Assembly (NCBI RefSeq): GCF_052162025.1
Contig: NZ_CP197401.1
Location: 1,922,001-1,986,000 of the forward strand
Origin: Methylobacter sp015476545
GTDB lineage: Bacteria; Pseudomonadota; Gammaproteobacteria; Methylococcales; Methylomonadaceae
Length of the DNA stretch: 64,000 bases
Direction: 5' to 3'
The notes beneath the pieces are model-generated. The model was not told where the DNA came from, did no database searches, and saw nothing but the letters and a program-made list of their open reading frames with translations. Within the stretch, counting starts at the first letter, position 1; each line of letters opens with the position of its first letter. Position numbers and translations under genes: made by a program. This document shows positions 1 to 8,310 of this stretch, piece after piece.

Positions 1-758
1 GCAACGGTTACCGCGTCGTCGACCAGACCGATTTCACTGCCGAGGAAGTGACATTTTCCAATGCCTGGGGGGTATCGGACGACATTATTTTCAAGCGCAC
101 GATCAAGGAAGCCGATCTGGATCATCAAAGCCGCAAGCCGTTTTTCTTCCAGATCATGACCACGAGCAACCACCGGCCTTATACCTATCCTCAAGGCAAG
201 ATCGATATCCCGTCGGGCACAGGACGCACCGGCGGAGTCAAGTATACCGATTATGCACTGCAAGAATTTATCGCTCTGGCCAGAACCAAACCCTGGTTTG
301 ACGATACCCTTTTCGTCGTGGTTGCGGATCACTGTGCCGGCAGCGCGCGCAAGGTGGATCTGCCCGTGGACAGGTACCATATTCCGTTGTTTATCTATGC
401 GCCCAAGCATGTACCGGTCCAGCGCAATAATATTTTGTCCAGTCAGATCGATGTCGCCCCGACCATTTTGGGGCTTTTAAACTTCAGCTATGAAAGCCAG
501 TTTTACGGACGCGATCTTATGCGTACACGTAAGGACGAGGGCAGGGCGCTGATCAGCAATTACCAGAAACTGGGCCTGTTTAAAGACAATAAGTTGGTAT
601 ATCTGTCGCCACAGCAGAAGATTGATGTGATAGCCGATCCTTTGGGCGCGCATCAGCCCATCGACATCAAGTCAGAGATTCCATTGGTTGAGGAAGAAAT
701 GGCGTATTATCAATCGGCTGACTATATCTGGTCTCACCGTTTAAATCGGTATCAGTAA
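1..758 (+). CDS. LTA synthase/sulfatase-family protein, C-terminal part (5' truncated)
   Basis: The reading frame is open from base 3, so the gene starts left of the window and only its last ~250 residues are visible. The text matches the alkaline-phosphatase/sulfatase fold of lipoteichoic acid synthase-like phosphoglycerol transferases: an N-x-W-G-V-S-D-D stretch, a FFFQIMTTSNHRPY segment, and VVVADHCAG, the usual D-H metal-binding motif. The visible part would be the extracytoplasmic catalytic domain. In Gram-negatives such enzymes modify glycans or lipids with phosphoglycerol or phosphoethanolamine; the exact substrate cannot be told from this fragment. The GTG at 48 is an internal Val codon, not a start. 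Confidence 0.8.
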   Translation, partial: NGYRVVDQTDFTAEEVTFSNAWGVSDDIIFKRTIKEADLDHQSRKPFFFQIMTTSNHRPYTYPQGKIDIPSGTGRTGGVKYTDYALQEFIALARTKPWFDDTLFVVVADHCAGSARKVDLPVDRYHIPLFIYAPKHVPVQRNNILSSQIDVAPTILGLLNFSYESQFYGRDLMRTRKDEGRALISNYQKLGLFKDNKLVYLSPQQKIDVIADPLGAHQPIDIKSEIPLVEEEMAYYQSADYIWSHRLNRYQ

Positions 759-845
759 AGCGAGACTGCGAAGACAGGGTACATATTAGGGCGTGGAAGT
801 GGCCAGGGTTATTTATGGGGAGCTTTCACAGTCTCTTTATCTGGT

Positions 846-1613
846 CTAGTGAGCATATCTTAACGAGCGAAACTGGGCGTGAATCTGGCTGTGATCGGAA
901 GGCAGCAAGCGATCAAACTCCTGTTTGACCACCTTGTAACATTCGCAGACCCGCTCTTCCAGTCCCGGTCTGTCCAGTATCGTGATATGGCCACGGCTAT
1001 ACTGGATCAGGCCGGCATGCTGTAGTTTGCCGGCCGCTTCCGTAACGCCTTCGCGCCGCACGCCGAGCATATTGGCGATCAATTCCTGGGTCATGGTCAG
1101 TTCATTCGAAGGCAATCGATCCAGACTCAGCAACAACCAACGGCATAATTGCTGGTCCACCGAGTGATGCCGATTGCAGACGGCCGTCTGCGACGTCTGC
1201 GTCATTAGAGCCTGCGTGTAATGCAGCAGCAGTTGATGCAACATGCCATAGCGGCGTCCGCCGGAACGATTGAACTCCTGTCTGAGGATGGTGCCTTTCA
1301 AGCGATAGGCGTGTCCCGCGCTTTGCACGACCGCCCGATTCGGCATGGTTCCGCCGCCCATGAACAAGGCGACCCCTACCATGCCTTCATTGCCGACTAC
1401 GGCAATTTCAGCTGATGCGCCATTTTCCAGCACATAAAGCAAGGATACGATGCAAGTCGTAGGGAAATAGACATGACACAATGGATCGCCCGACTCATAA
1501 AGCGCTTCGCCGAGGGGCATCGGGACCAGTTCCAGATGCGGCGCCAAACGCTCGAAAATGAGTGGAGGCAGCGCACTTATAAGGTAATTTTGTCGAGGGT
1601 TATGTATAGACAT
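846..1613 (-). CDS. Crp/Fnr-family transcriptional regulator
   Basis: This 255-residue protein has the Crp/Fnr layout. An N-terminal cyclic-nucleotide-binding-like beta-barrel spans about residues 25-135 (GEALYESGDPLCHVYFP, then IAVVGNEGMVGVALFMGG). A dimerisation helix follows, and a C-terminal winged helix spans about 165-235, with recognition helix around MTQELIANMLGVRREGV. The N-terminus lacks the cysteine cluster of oxygen-sensing Fnr, so the signal is unknown. It is transcribed away from the envelope/stress genes that start at about 1.9 kb, and could regulate them; that is inference from position only. Confidence 0.85.
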   Translation of the reverse strand: MSIHNPRQNYLISALPPLIFERLAPHLELVPMPLGEALYESGDPLCHVYFPTTCIVSLLYVLENGASAEIAVVGNEGMVGVALFMGGGTMPNRAVVQSAGHAYRLKGTILRQEFNRSGGRRYGMLHQLLLHYTQALMTQTSQTAVCNRHHSVDQQLCRWLLLSLDRLPSNELTMTQELIANMLGVRREGVTEAAGKLQHAGLIQYSRGHITILDRPGLEERVCECYKVVKQEFDRLLPSDHSQIHAQFRSLRYAH

Positions 1614-1821
1614 AATTAAACTTTGGCTGGTTTAAATTGCGACGAATTGTCCTTTGGCTAAAAGCCGAGGACAATAAGCATGAATACTTAATGTTATGTT
1701 TATTAAGGATTTTTTAATGTAAATACAAGAGGTCAAAGAGTAATTCAATACGCTCGCTCTAAAGTAGAAACGCACTCAAGCGTGTAGAACATGACAAAAG
1801 GCCAAGGTTCAATAAGCAGTT

Positions 1822-1843
1822 ATCTGTTCGATACCGAACAGAT
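1822..1843. promoter_or_regulatory. Perfect palindrome, operator-like, upstream of rlpA-type gene
   Basis: Two 9-bp arms (ATCTGTTCG and CGAACAGAT) are exact inverted complements separated by 4 bp. The site lies in the 281-bp gap between the divergent Crp/Fnr-family gene and the RlpA-like gene, about 50 bp before the latter. The size and symmetry suit binding of a dimeric regulator, but it does not match the classical Fnr or Crp consensus. No T-run follows it, so a terminator is less likely. Confidence 0.4.
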
Positions 1844-1894
1844 CTTCTATCGAATTTCAGTCATTTTTTAGAGTTGGAGATTAAATAACGATCC

Positions 1895-2464
1895 GTGAAT
1901 GTCATGATAATAATCGCCCAAGGCCGAAAAAGTTTTTATGGCAGTTTATATATCGTCCTGATCAGTAGTTTGATGTGGTACGGCTGCGCCAAGGAAGAGG
2001 CGGAGGGACAAGACAAAAAAAGTCAGCCAGCGTTCCAATCGACTTACAAGGAGGTCGGCGAGGCTTCCTGGTACGGCCCCGGATTTCATGGTCGTAGGAC
2101 TGCCAGCGGCAAAGTTTTCGATCAAAAAGACATGACGGCCGCCCATCCCCGTCTGCCGTTGGGGACAGAAGTTGAAGTAACGAATCTCGAAAACAAGAAA
2201 AAGGTCGAGGTCGAGATCACTGACCGGGGACCCTATGTCAAAGATCGCGTCATTGATTTGTCCAAAGAAGCCGCCAAGAAACTTGATATGAGAGAGGAAG
2301 GCGTAAGTAAGGTTAAGATTGAGGCTACAGAGCCAGTCAAAAAGAACTCATCCAATAAGGCCGAGACGAAACAGACGGGCGAAACGCAGACAAAATCTAC
2401 CAAGAAACAAAAAAAATCTACAAAGAAAAAGTCCGCCTCCAGCTCGTCTGCTAAAGCAAAATAA
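1895..2464 (+). CDS. RlpA-like double-psi beta-barrel lipoprotein
   Basis: The protein carries the RlpA core at about residues 52-140: GEASWYGPGFHGRRTASG, then the conserved AAHPRLPLGTEVEVTN, then ITDRGPYVKDRVIDLSKEAA. RlpA proteins are outer-membrane septal-ring-associated proteins, some with lytic transglycosylase activity on denuded glycan. An N-terminal hydrophobic stretch (about residues 15-30) ends at Cys31 and suggests a lipoprotein, though the residues before the Cys are not a classical lipobox. The C-terminal ~45 residues are a Lys/Ser/Thr-rich tail; the SPOR domain of long RlpA proteins is absent. The start is GTG at 1895; an in-frame ATG at 1904 is an alternative, and no strong ribosome site decides between them. 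Confidence 0.85.
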   Translation: MNVMIIIAQGRKSFYGSLYIVLISSLMWYGCAKEEAEGQDKKSQPAFQSTYKEVGEASWYGPGFHGRRTASGKVFDQKDMTAAHPRLPLGTEVEVTNLENKKKVEVEITDRGPYVKDRVIDLSKEAAKKLDMREEGVSKVKIEATEPVKKNSSNKAETKQTGETQTKSTKKQKKSTKKKSASSSSAKAK

Positions 2465-2648
2465 ATCATGCAATGCGCTTTTATGTTAGACAGCGAACCG
2501 ACAGCTGCAGATTTCAAATCTAAAATTATTTTGGGTCATGCATTAAGGCCAGCTTTTGACAGAGCCGGTTTTCTGCTGAATAACTGAATCTTTAAACAGA
2601 CTGGCTCAATTGACGCATCGCCTTTATCTGATGAAGCGTTGTTGCTTC

Positions 2649-2666
2649 ACTCCAAGGGCTTGTGCC
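2649..2666 (+). promoter_or_regulatory. Motif shared with 4199-4216, possible regulatory site
   Basis: ACTCCAAGGGCTTGTGCC here and ACTCCAAGGGTTTTGGCC at 4199-4216 match at 15 of 18 positions. Both lie upstream of small stress-type genes (the BON lipoprotein at 2733 and the DUF883 gene at 4322). It is a candidate shared promoter or operator element; two copies are weak evidence. Confidence 0.25.
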
Positions 2667-2732
2667 ATCTAATATCCGGGTATAAATCATGATCGACCGT
2701 CATCATTTAATTATTCATCTGGAGAGTTAGTT

Positions 2733-3083
2733 ATGAAACCAATCAAATATAGCCCAGCATTTGTTCTAGCTCTGATATTGGCATCGATAACCGGTTGCGC
2801 AACCACTGATACAACCTCGGATACAATGGCCGGGAAAAGCAAAACCACCGGTCAGTATGTTGATGACAGCACGATCACCACCAAGGTAAAAGCGGCCATA
2901 TTTAATGAGCCCGGCCTGGAATCCGCTGATATCAATGTTGAAACAAACCAAGGCAATGTGCAGTTAAGCGGTTTTGTGGAATCTCGGGACGATATCACCA
3001 GAGCGATTGAGGTTGCTCAACGAGTCAATGGCGTCAGATCGGTAAAAAATGATATGCGGCTTAAAGAGGCAGGCTATAGATAG
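2733..3083 (+). CDS. BON-domain lipoprotein
   Basis: This 116-residue protein has a signal peptide ending in a clear lipobox (SITGC, Cys22), so it should be anchored in the outer membrane. Residues ~40-113 form one BON domain (DDSTITTKVKAAIF, then VNVET-type strand, then VQLSGFV and VNGVRSVKNDM). BON domains, as in OsmY and Kbp, bind phospholipid or carry osmotic-stress roles. A good ribosome site (GGAG) lies about 10 bp before the ATG. It is one of three BON proteins in the first 16 kb, each beside other small stress-type genes. Confidence 0.88.
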   Translation: MKPIKYSPAFVLALILASITGCATTDTTSDTMAGKSKTTGQYVDDSTITTKVKAAIFNEPGLESADINVETNQGNVQLSGFVESRDDITRAIEVAQRVNGVRSVKNDMRLKEAGYR

Positions 3084-3171
3084 GCTTGACGCGCTGCAAG
3101 CTCCTACCAGCGTAGAGGCTTGCGTATTTTTTGGGTAGACACACGGTTCAGCACCGGTTGGAGGAGTCGCC

Positions 3172-3723
3172 ATGACTGAAAAACACTATTTGACTGATGT
3201 CCAGACCTTGCGCAAGCAGGCACGACAGCATATCGATGACGGTGCCGTGACGGCAGGTTATACGGCTGATGCGCAGATGGTCATCAAGCTCCTTAATGAT
3301 GCGTTGGCCACGGAACTGGTATGCGTGCTGCGTTACCGCCGCCACTATTTTATGGCTCAGGGCATTCAGTCCAAGAGCATCGCCGACGAGTTTCTCGTAC
3401 ATGCTAACGAGGAACAGGGCCATGCCGATCAGATTGCGCGGCGCATCGTACAGCTGGGCGGCGAGCCCGATTTCTCACCGGACAGCCTATCCGGGCGCAG
3501 CCATGCGGAATATGTGGAAGGCGATTCGCTGGTCGATATGATCAAGGAAGATCTGGTGGCTGAACGCATCGCCATCGACAGTTATCGGGAGATGGTCCAG
3601 TACCTGGGCGACAGCGATCCGACCACGCGTACTATGCTGGAAGGCATCCTGGCTGTAGAAGAGGAACATGCCGACGAACTGGCCGATCTGCTGCAAGGAA
3701 GAATGGCGGAAGCGAGTTCATGA
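3172..3723 (+). CDS. Ferritin-like (bacterioferritin/Dps-type) diiron protein
   Basis: The 183-residue protein is a four-helix ferritin-like fold. The diiron ligands are visible: Glu48 in the first helix (ALATELV), E81-Q-G-H84 in the second, Glu131 in the third (VAERIAIDSYRE), and E163-E-E-H166 in the fourth. Length and pattern fit the bacterioferritin-like group that stores or detoxifies iron in the cytoplasm. A strong ribosome site (GGAGGA) precedes the ATG by 7 bp. It follows the BON lipoprotein by 88 bp. Confidence 0.85.
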   Translation: MTEKHYLTDVQTLRKQARQHIDDGAVTAGYTADAQMVIKLLNDALATELVCVLRYRRHYFMAQGIQSKSIADEFLVHANEEQGHADQIARRIVQLGGEPDFSPDSLSGRSHAEYVEGDSLVDMIKEDLVAERIAIDSYREMVQYLGDSDPTTRTMLEGILAVEEEHADELADLLQGRMAEASS

Positions 3724-4115
3724 AACCATGTGCTTCAACCCTTAATTCAGGGGGATCGGCCGATATCGTCGTGCCGGGGCGGGCGCACTGCCGGTTTTGA
3801 CGATAAATTTGGATGCGATCTACCGAATCAGCTGCGGCAATTTTTAGACTTCTTTCTGCGACATAAGGTCGCAGCGTACAGCCAGCCCGGCGGCAAGGAT
3901 GCAGCACGGATTTTTATGTGCGTTATCGAACCGACTATACGGCATCTTTACTACTACCATGTCAACTAAGATACATCACAGTGAGCTGCATGAAATAGCA
4001 GAAAATGTATTGATAACAGCATCTCGTAATTACCATTTCAGCCGGCCATTTTGTCAGCGGGTACGATAACGGTGCAGTGTCGGCAAGCCTGAAACGGTTC
4101 AGAGGAGACATAATT
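3724..4115. other. Intergenic stretch with a small hairpin
   Basis: No convincing gene lies in these ~390 bases. A 7-bp stem (CTGCGAC/GTCGCAG, 3856-3874) with a 5-nt loop is visible, without a T-run. The frame open at 3730-3969 has no ribosome site and no recognisable content. Confidence 0.5.
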
Positions 4116-4193
4116 ATGGGTAAGTATGTGCTTGCATGGTTATTGGGTGTGCCAGTGTTTGTACTGGTCATCATTTATCTGATCTTTAACTAA
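4116..4193 (+). CDS. 25-residue single-pass membrane peptide
   Basis: An ATG preceded by AGAGGAGA at a good distance opens a 25-codon frame. The product is almost wholly one hydrophobic helix (MGKYVLAWLLGVPVFVLVII followed by YLIFN). The sequence resembles tiny predicted membrane proteins found among envelope-stress genes; no function can be assigned. The strong ribosome site and the clean helix are the reasons to call it a gene. Confidence 0.6.
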   Translation: MGKYVLAWLLGVPVFVLVIIYLIFN

Positions 4194-4321
4194 CTTTTAC
4201 TCCAAGGGTTTTGGCCGCTGAGCTTCAGCGTTCAGAATCGGAGCAAACAGCATGTGTCATATAGGGGCACTTTTTTCGAGATCTTTATGATCTTAATCTT
4301 TCTTCGATAGAGGAGACTACT

Positions 4322-4597
4322 ATGGAAACGACAAGACAAAGTACAGGCGAAGCTGTTGAGCGCGCTGGCGAAACGGTTGAACGTGTTAAAGCCGGGGCGC
4401 ATGAAGCCGTAGATAGAGCCGCAGAAGTCAGTCATAGAGCTGCGGAAGTCATCGGTGAGAAAAGCGATCAAGTGATGGATGCGCAAGAACGGCTGATGGA
4501 ACATGCGCGCGAGTATGTGCGCGAGAATCCGGTGACATCGTTAGGCATAGCACTGGGCAGCGGGTTTATATTAAGTCGCCTGATGGGCCATCGCTAA
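4322..4597 (+). CDS. DUF883 (ElaB/YqjD-type) membrane-anchored protein
   Basis: The 91-residue protein has the DUF883 layout: a long amphipathic, Ala/Glu-rich helix (residues ~1-60, with repeats of AVERAGE/TVERVK type) and a C-terminal hydrophobic anchor (SLGIALGSGFILSRLMG). The ENPVTSLGIALG segment is characteristic of ElaB/YqjD. E. coli relatives are inner-membrane proteins that bind ribosomes in stationary phase. A GAGGAG site lies just before the ATG. A paralog is at 7113-7358. Confidence 0.87.
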   Translation: METTRQSTGEAVERAGETVERVKAGAHEAVDRAAEVSHRAAEVIGEKSDQVMDAQERLMEHAREYVRENPVTSLGIALGSGFILSRLMGHR

Positions 4598-5046
4598 ATC
4601 GAGTGTGGGTGTTTTAAACAGCCACTTTAAGAAAGGAAGGGGAGGCAAAGAAACCCTAGCGATTAAAAAATGTACATGATTCTTACGCGTTGCCGCAAGG
4701 CAGATTAATTTGTCCGGTTCCTTTTGAGAAAGACATGTATTTGAAGCCCCATCGACAACGCGTCAGGTTATGTCACAGCGATGGCGTTGCGCGGAAGCGC
4801 AGCGCCATCACACCCACGGATCAAGACAAGTTTGCAGGTATCGCCAACGTTTTTTTCTTCATGCTGTTGTAGCCCGACCTTGCTTTTAGGAGTGGCGGAA
4901 ACTGGGCATCTTAAGTTGATAGGCTCACGACAATTGTTGCTTGATCTTAAATTATTGATGGGAAATTGTTTTGTCGCTGAAAAGGCTGGCTGGGAGAGCA
5001 AATGGGCCTTGAAACTAATGAAGTTTTTATTTTAAGGAGAATAGTT
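4598..5046. other. Intergenic stretch containing a strong hairpin
   Basis: No gene is recognisable in these ~450 bases. The main structure is a hairpin at 4780-4809 (13-bp arms with one G-T pair, loop GGAA). No T-run follows, so it may be a REP-like palindrome or an RNA structure in a leader. Overlapping open frames on both strands here lack ribosome sites. Confidence 0.5.
4780..4809. repeat. Inverted repeat/hairpin
   Basis: Left arm GATGGCGTTGCGC and right arm GCGCAGCGCCATC pair over 13 bp with one wobble around a GGAA loop. Confidence 0.5.
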
Positions 5047-5433
5047 ATGTCAAAACGATTATCACTACTGACCGTGACATTGGCTGCCGGCTTAACGTTG
5101 GTGACAGGTCTGGCTGAAGCCGGAACTACCGGCAGTCCTGTTGAAAATACCGAACGCAATGTGCGTGATAAGGGCGATAAGACATTAACGCCTGAGGACC
5201 AGCTTGAGAATGAGGCTGATGTCAAGATCACGGCAGATATCCGCAAAGCCATTACCGACGATGAGTCGTTGTCGACCAATGCCCATAATGTGAAGATTAT
5301 CACGCGCAACGGTATGGTAACTTTGCGCGGGCCCGTCAACAGCGCAGAGGAAAGAACCAAGCTGCAAGCCATCGCTCAGAAAACGCCTGGGGTTAGTATG
5401 GTTCATAATGAGCTTGAAATAAAAGCGCCATAA
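5047..5433 (+). CDS. Secreted BON-domain protein
   Basis: The 128-residue product has a Sec signal peptide (cleavage likely after LAEA, around residue 22) and one BON domain in its second half (ADVKITADIRKAI, then VTLRGPVNSAEERTKL, then GVSMVHNELEI). It is probably periplasmic. The ATG at 5047 is preceded by AAGGAGA; an upstream in-frame ATG at 5002 would spoil the signal peptide and is not used. It is followed after 20 bp by the next gene, so they are likely co-transcribed. Confidence 0.86.
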   Translation: MSKRLSLLTVTLAAGLTLVTGLAEAGTTGSPVENTERNVRDKGDKTLTPEDQLENEADVKITADIRKAITDDESLSTNAHNVKIITRNGMVTLRGPVNSAEERTKLQAIAQKTPGVSMVHNELEIKAP

Positions 5434-5453
5434 TTTGGTTGAAGGAGAATCTC

Positions 5454-5978
5454 ATGAACAAAGCAGTTTTTTGCATCGCTCAAACTAACGACCAGGTGGA
5501 ACATATCATCAGCCAACTGAAAGCGGCCGGTTTTGACAACAACGATATTTCCGTGCTGTTGCCGGACAAATGCAGTGAGCATGAATTCGGCCATGAAAAA
5601 CACACCAAATCACCTGAAGGCACAGCTATCGGCGGTACTCTAGGTCTCGGCACAGGCGCTATATTGGGCTGGCTGGCCGGCATCGGTTCGCTGGCTATTC
5701 CGGGCATAGGTCCATTTATTGCTGCGGGCCCTATTATGGGCGCCTTAAGCGGCGCGGCTATTGGCGCCACTACCGGCGGTCTGGCTGGTGCACTGATCGG
5801 AGCAGGCATTCCGGAATATGAGGCTAAACGATATGAAGGCCGGCTTCAGGGCGGCAATGCGCTGATTTCAGTCCATACCGAAACTTCGGAAGCGCGCTCC
5901 AAAGTGAAAGAGATTTTCGAGGAAGCTAATGCCGAAGATATTTCAACAACGGGTGAAGTTGAGCCGCCGCATCATTAA
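5454..5978 (+). CDS. Glycine-zipper membrane protein with YflT-type N-terminus
   Basis: The 175-residue protein starts with a small alpha/beta segment (AVFCIAQTNDQVEHIISQLK) like the general-stress YflT/17M domain. A long Gly/Ala-rich hydrophobic region follows (about residues 55-125, with GLGTGAILGWLAG and repeated GAxxGxxxG patterns), typical of glycine-zipper membrane insertion. It ends in an acidic tail with a regulatory-looking EEANAEDISTTGEV stretch. ATG 5454 has AAGGAG at good distance. It sits between a BON protein and a ferritin-like protein, which supports a stress role; the molecular function is unknown. Confidence 0.75.
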   Translation: MNKAVFCIAQTNDQVEHIISQLKAAGFDNNDISVLLPDKCSEHEFGHEKHTKSPEGTAIGGTLGLGTGAILGWLAGIGSLAIPGIGPFIAAGPIMGALSGAAIGATTGGLAGALIGAGIPEYEAKRYEGRLQGGNALISVHTETSEARSKVKEIFEEANAEDISTTGEVEPPHH

Positions 5979-6016
5979 ATCATCTTTTTTCATCTAAACC
6001 AGATCAGGAGATTCAT

Positions 6017-6451
6017 ATGGCAAGCATTGATAAAGTTGAGAAATTGCTGAAGAACGAATTGGCTGCCACAGAGACCTATCATAAGGCATTGGAAAAATTC
6101 GAAGAAGAGAATCAACGCAGGGAAATCGTCTATCTAGAGCCTATCTATGAAGAACATACCGAAGCCGTTTCCGAGCTGCAGGAAAAAATTCAGCAAATGG
6201 GAGGCACGCCTACCAGCGACTCCGGCCTATGGGGCTCCTGGTCCGAGGCTGTCATGAGCGGCGCAGAGCTGTTAGGCAAGGATGCCATGCTGAATGCCTT
6301 GCTGGCTGGAGAAAAAAGCGGTCTGGATGATTATGAACAAGCGGCGCAGGATCCCGAGATGCCTTCAGAGGTGAGTGCGCTGATTCAGGCGAAGTTTGTG
6401 GCTTCGCAGCAAGAAAATATCCGGGCGCTCAATCGACTGCTTAGCGGCTAG
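6017..6451 (+). CDS. Ferritin-like four-helix protein (DUF2383/PA2169-type)
   Basis: The 144-residue protein is all-helical. ELAATETYHKALEKF is followed by a helix with EPIYEEHTEAVSEL and a C-terminal pair with GLDDYEQAA and FVASQQENIRALNRLL. The ExxH-like EEHTEAV and pattern match the PA2169/DUF2383 ferritin-like family, whose role is not settled. It lies 38 bp after the glycine-zipper gene with its own AGGAG site, suggesting one transcript from about 5 to 6.5 kb. Confidence 0.75.
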   Translation: MASIDKVEKLLKNELAATETYHKALEKFEEENQRREIVYLEPIYEEHTEAVSELQEKIQQMGGTPTSDSGLWGSWSEAVMSGAELLGKDAMLNALLAGEKSGLDDYEQAAQDPEMPSEVSALIQAKFVASQQENIRALNRLLSG

Positions 6452-6674
6452 CCATTCGTCCTCGGGCAAGTGCCTGTTAGTGCATAAGCGTGGACGATTA
6501 GCCGGCACTCCCCATGGTTCTTGCGTTATCTGGGTCTTGCAGGCCTCTGTTGAGAAATAGGAGGCGATATTGTGAAACGCGCTAATCAGGTCAGCACATT
6601 CAACCTGGATGCTGTTTCACATTCGCTAAACAGAGATACCCTTTTTGCAAATTGAATCATCAGCTGAGGTCAGT

Positions 6675-7007
6675 ATGAAAACATTGAATTCCTTCAAGAA
6701 AAGGTTTTGGTTGCCAATTGCTTTCGTTGTCGGCATGGCTTGCATCGTCCAGTCGGCCCATACCGCTGGTATGGGATCGGAAGGTGGTGCCGGTGGCGCC
6801 ACGGATCAAGGGGACGCCATGAGAAAATCGCCGACCTTCATGGAAGCAGACAAAAATGGCGACCACTACGTGACCAAGGATGAACTGAAAGACTACCCGT
6901 ATTTACTCAAGTATTTTGATAAGGTGGATGCCGGTGAGACAGGCCGTCTGGAAGAGCATGAATACGGCAATCTGATCATGGAAAAAAGCCGGGAAAAAGG
7001 CCGTTGA
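6675..7007 (+). CDS. Secreted EF-hand protein
   Basis: The 110-residue product has a Sec signal peptide (cleavage near AHTA, residue ~31). One good EF-hand loop follows (DKNGDHYVTKDEL), then a second degenerate one (DKVDAGETGRLEEHEY). It probably binds calcium in the periplasm. ATG 6675 is preceded by TGAGGT; an in-frame ATG-like codon at 6645 would lengthen the N-terminus in front of a complete signal peptide and is less likely. Confidence 0.75.
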   Translation: MKTLNSFKKRFWLPIAFVVGMACIVQSAHTAGMGSEGGAGGATDQGDAMRKSPTFMEADKNGDHYVTKDELKDYPYLLKYFDKVDAGETGRLEEHEYGNLIMEKSREKGR

Positions 7008-7112
7008 TCAGTTACCCCGAAGGCTTGTCGATATTCGGCCCGGTTCCTGTCAGAAGGCGACTTTTCAGGCCTCTGGCGAACTTTTTTAACAATCACAGCA
7101 AAGGTAATCATT

Positions 7113-7358
7113 ATGGATACCATAGACAAATTATCAAGCACCGCGGAAGAGGCGGCTGAAAAAATTGCCAGCGTCACCAGTCAAGCTACCGAAGTGCTCG
7201 GCGAGAAAGGCGAGCAGTTAAAAGAACTGGAAGAGCAACTGATGGAAGACGCCCGCGATTACATTCGCGAGCACCCAATCACCTCAATGGGCATTGCGTT
7301 GGCAGCCGGCTTTATGTTGAGCCAGATCACGACGCATACGTTAGAACACAGGAGATGA
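7113..7358 (+). CDS. DUF883 (ElaB/YqjD-type) membrane-anchored protein, second copy
   Basis: This 81-residue paralog of the protein at 4322-4597 has the same plan: an acidic amphipathic helix (STAEEAAEKIASVTSQATEV, LGEKGEQLKELEEQLMEDA) and the hallmark EHPITSMGIALAAGFMLSQ anchor. The next gene starts 4 bp after its stop, and a third overlaps that one, so these three form a tight operon. The order DUF883, YqjE-like, small third gene mirrors E. coli yqjD-yqjE-yqjK. Confidence 0.87.
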   Translation: MDTIDKLSSTAEEAAEKIASVTSQATEVLGEKGEQLKELEEQLMEDARDYIREHPITSMGIALAAGFMLSQITTHTLEHRR

Positions 7359-7361
7359 TAG

Positions 7362-7784
7362 ATGGCTATCCGTCCTACAGAGGAAAGGCTGGTACAATCA
7401 TCCGTTACTTCCGGCAAGCCGACGAGTCATGCCGACTTGCTGGAGGATGTCCGGTTATTATGGCAGGACCTGCGCGAGCTGGCCCATAATCATTTAAAAC
7501 TGGCCACGCTGGAAGCGAAGCGAGCGGGCAGAAGCTTGGTGAGCATAGCGGCTGCCGGGGTGTTTATGGCAGTTTTACTGCTTATGGTATGGATCGGCCT
7601 CATGGCTGCCGCTGTGCTGGCACTGATTGAGAGCAATATGGTAGGCGAAATGGAGGCTGTCCTATTGATTACGGGTGTTAATTTACTGATTGCGCTAATG
7701 CTGTTCTGGTTCATACGGAGCAAGAGCCGTTATTTATTTTTTCCAGAGACAGTTAACAGTCTTAAGAACAGGGAGGATTCATGA
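7362..7784 (+). CDS. YqjE-like/phage-holin-III-type membrane protein
   Basis: The 140-residue protein has two transmembrane helices (about residues 62-88 and 102-122), preceded by a helical cytoplasmic part (LLWQDLRELAHNHLKLATLEAKRAG). This matches the YqjE/Actinobacterial holin III family found with DUF883 proteins. It overlaps the next gene by 4 bp (ATGA), so translation is coupled. The YqjE role is unknown. Confidence 0.8.
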   Translation: MAIRPTEERLVQSSVTSGKPTSHADLLEDVRLLWQDLRELAHNHLKLATLEAKRAGRSLVSIAAAGVFMAVLLLMVWIGLMAAAVLALIESNMVGEMEAVLLITGVNLLIALMLFWFIRSKSRYLFFPETVNSLKNREDS

Positions 7785-8209
7785 CGTCAGGTAAAAACAA
7801 TAACCGCAAAGAGAGTCTGAGTGTTTTGAGCACTCAAATTAAAGAGGCTGAGCGGCAGATTATGGACCGGCAGCACCGCGTCCAGGTTCGTACTGATGCG
7901 TTAGTCAGAGATCTGCGATATGAAGCGACCTTGCCGACCACTTTACTGCTGGTCACTGAAGTGGGGTTTATTGTTGGCGAGTTGACCAAGCCTTCACTCA
8001 AGAAAGAACAGCAAACCGCCAAGCAGGCTTATGCCAGATCAGGGGCTGATGTCACGCCTTTAAAGAAGGCCATGAATTTCATATCCCAGGCACAAAAACT
8101 ATATCAGGCGCTGCCGCTGGTCTGGATTTTGGATACTTTATTTCCAGAGGAGGCGTCAAAAACGAGATCCGCCGCCAAGGATGCAAAAATTCAGCACCCC
8201 TCTGGCTAA
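7781..8209 (+). CDS. Hypothetical protein in the YqjK position
   Basis: The 142-residue protein begins with a charged helix (TQIKEAERQIMDRQHRVQVR). A moderately hydrophobic part follows (TLPTTLLLVTEVGFIVGEL, around residues 46-64). The gene order after DUF883 and YqjE-like genes suggests a YqjK counterpart, but sequence support for that is weak. Its ATG overlaps the stop of the previous gene. Confidence 0.6.
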   Translation: MTSGKNNNRKESLSVLSTQIKEAERQIMDRQHRVQVRTDALVRDLRYEATLPTTLLLVTEVGFIVGELTKPSLKKEQQTAKQAYARSGADVTPLKKAMNFISQAQKLYQALPLVWILDTLFPEEASKTRSAAKDAKIQHPSG

Positions 8210-8310
8210 AGGCCATGGAATCATCCAGACAGCAAGGGCGACTTCAGCAGCAGGTTCTGCTTTGGGAAGTCGCCTAAGTATCCGCATTGATTTAGCGTTA
8301 TGGCTAAGTA

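Noticed and set aside
3730..3969. 79-codon frame after the ferritin-like gene
   Set aside because: No ribosome site, no recognisable sequence and mixed composition.
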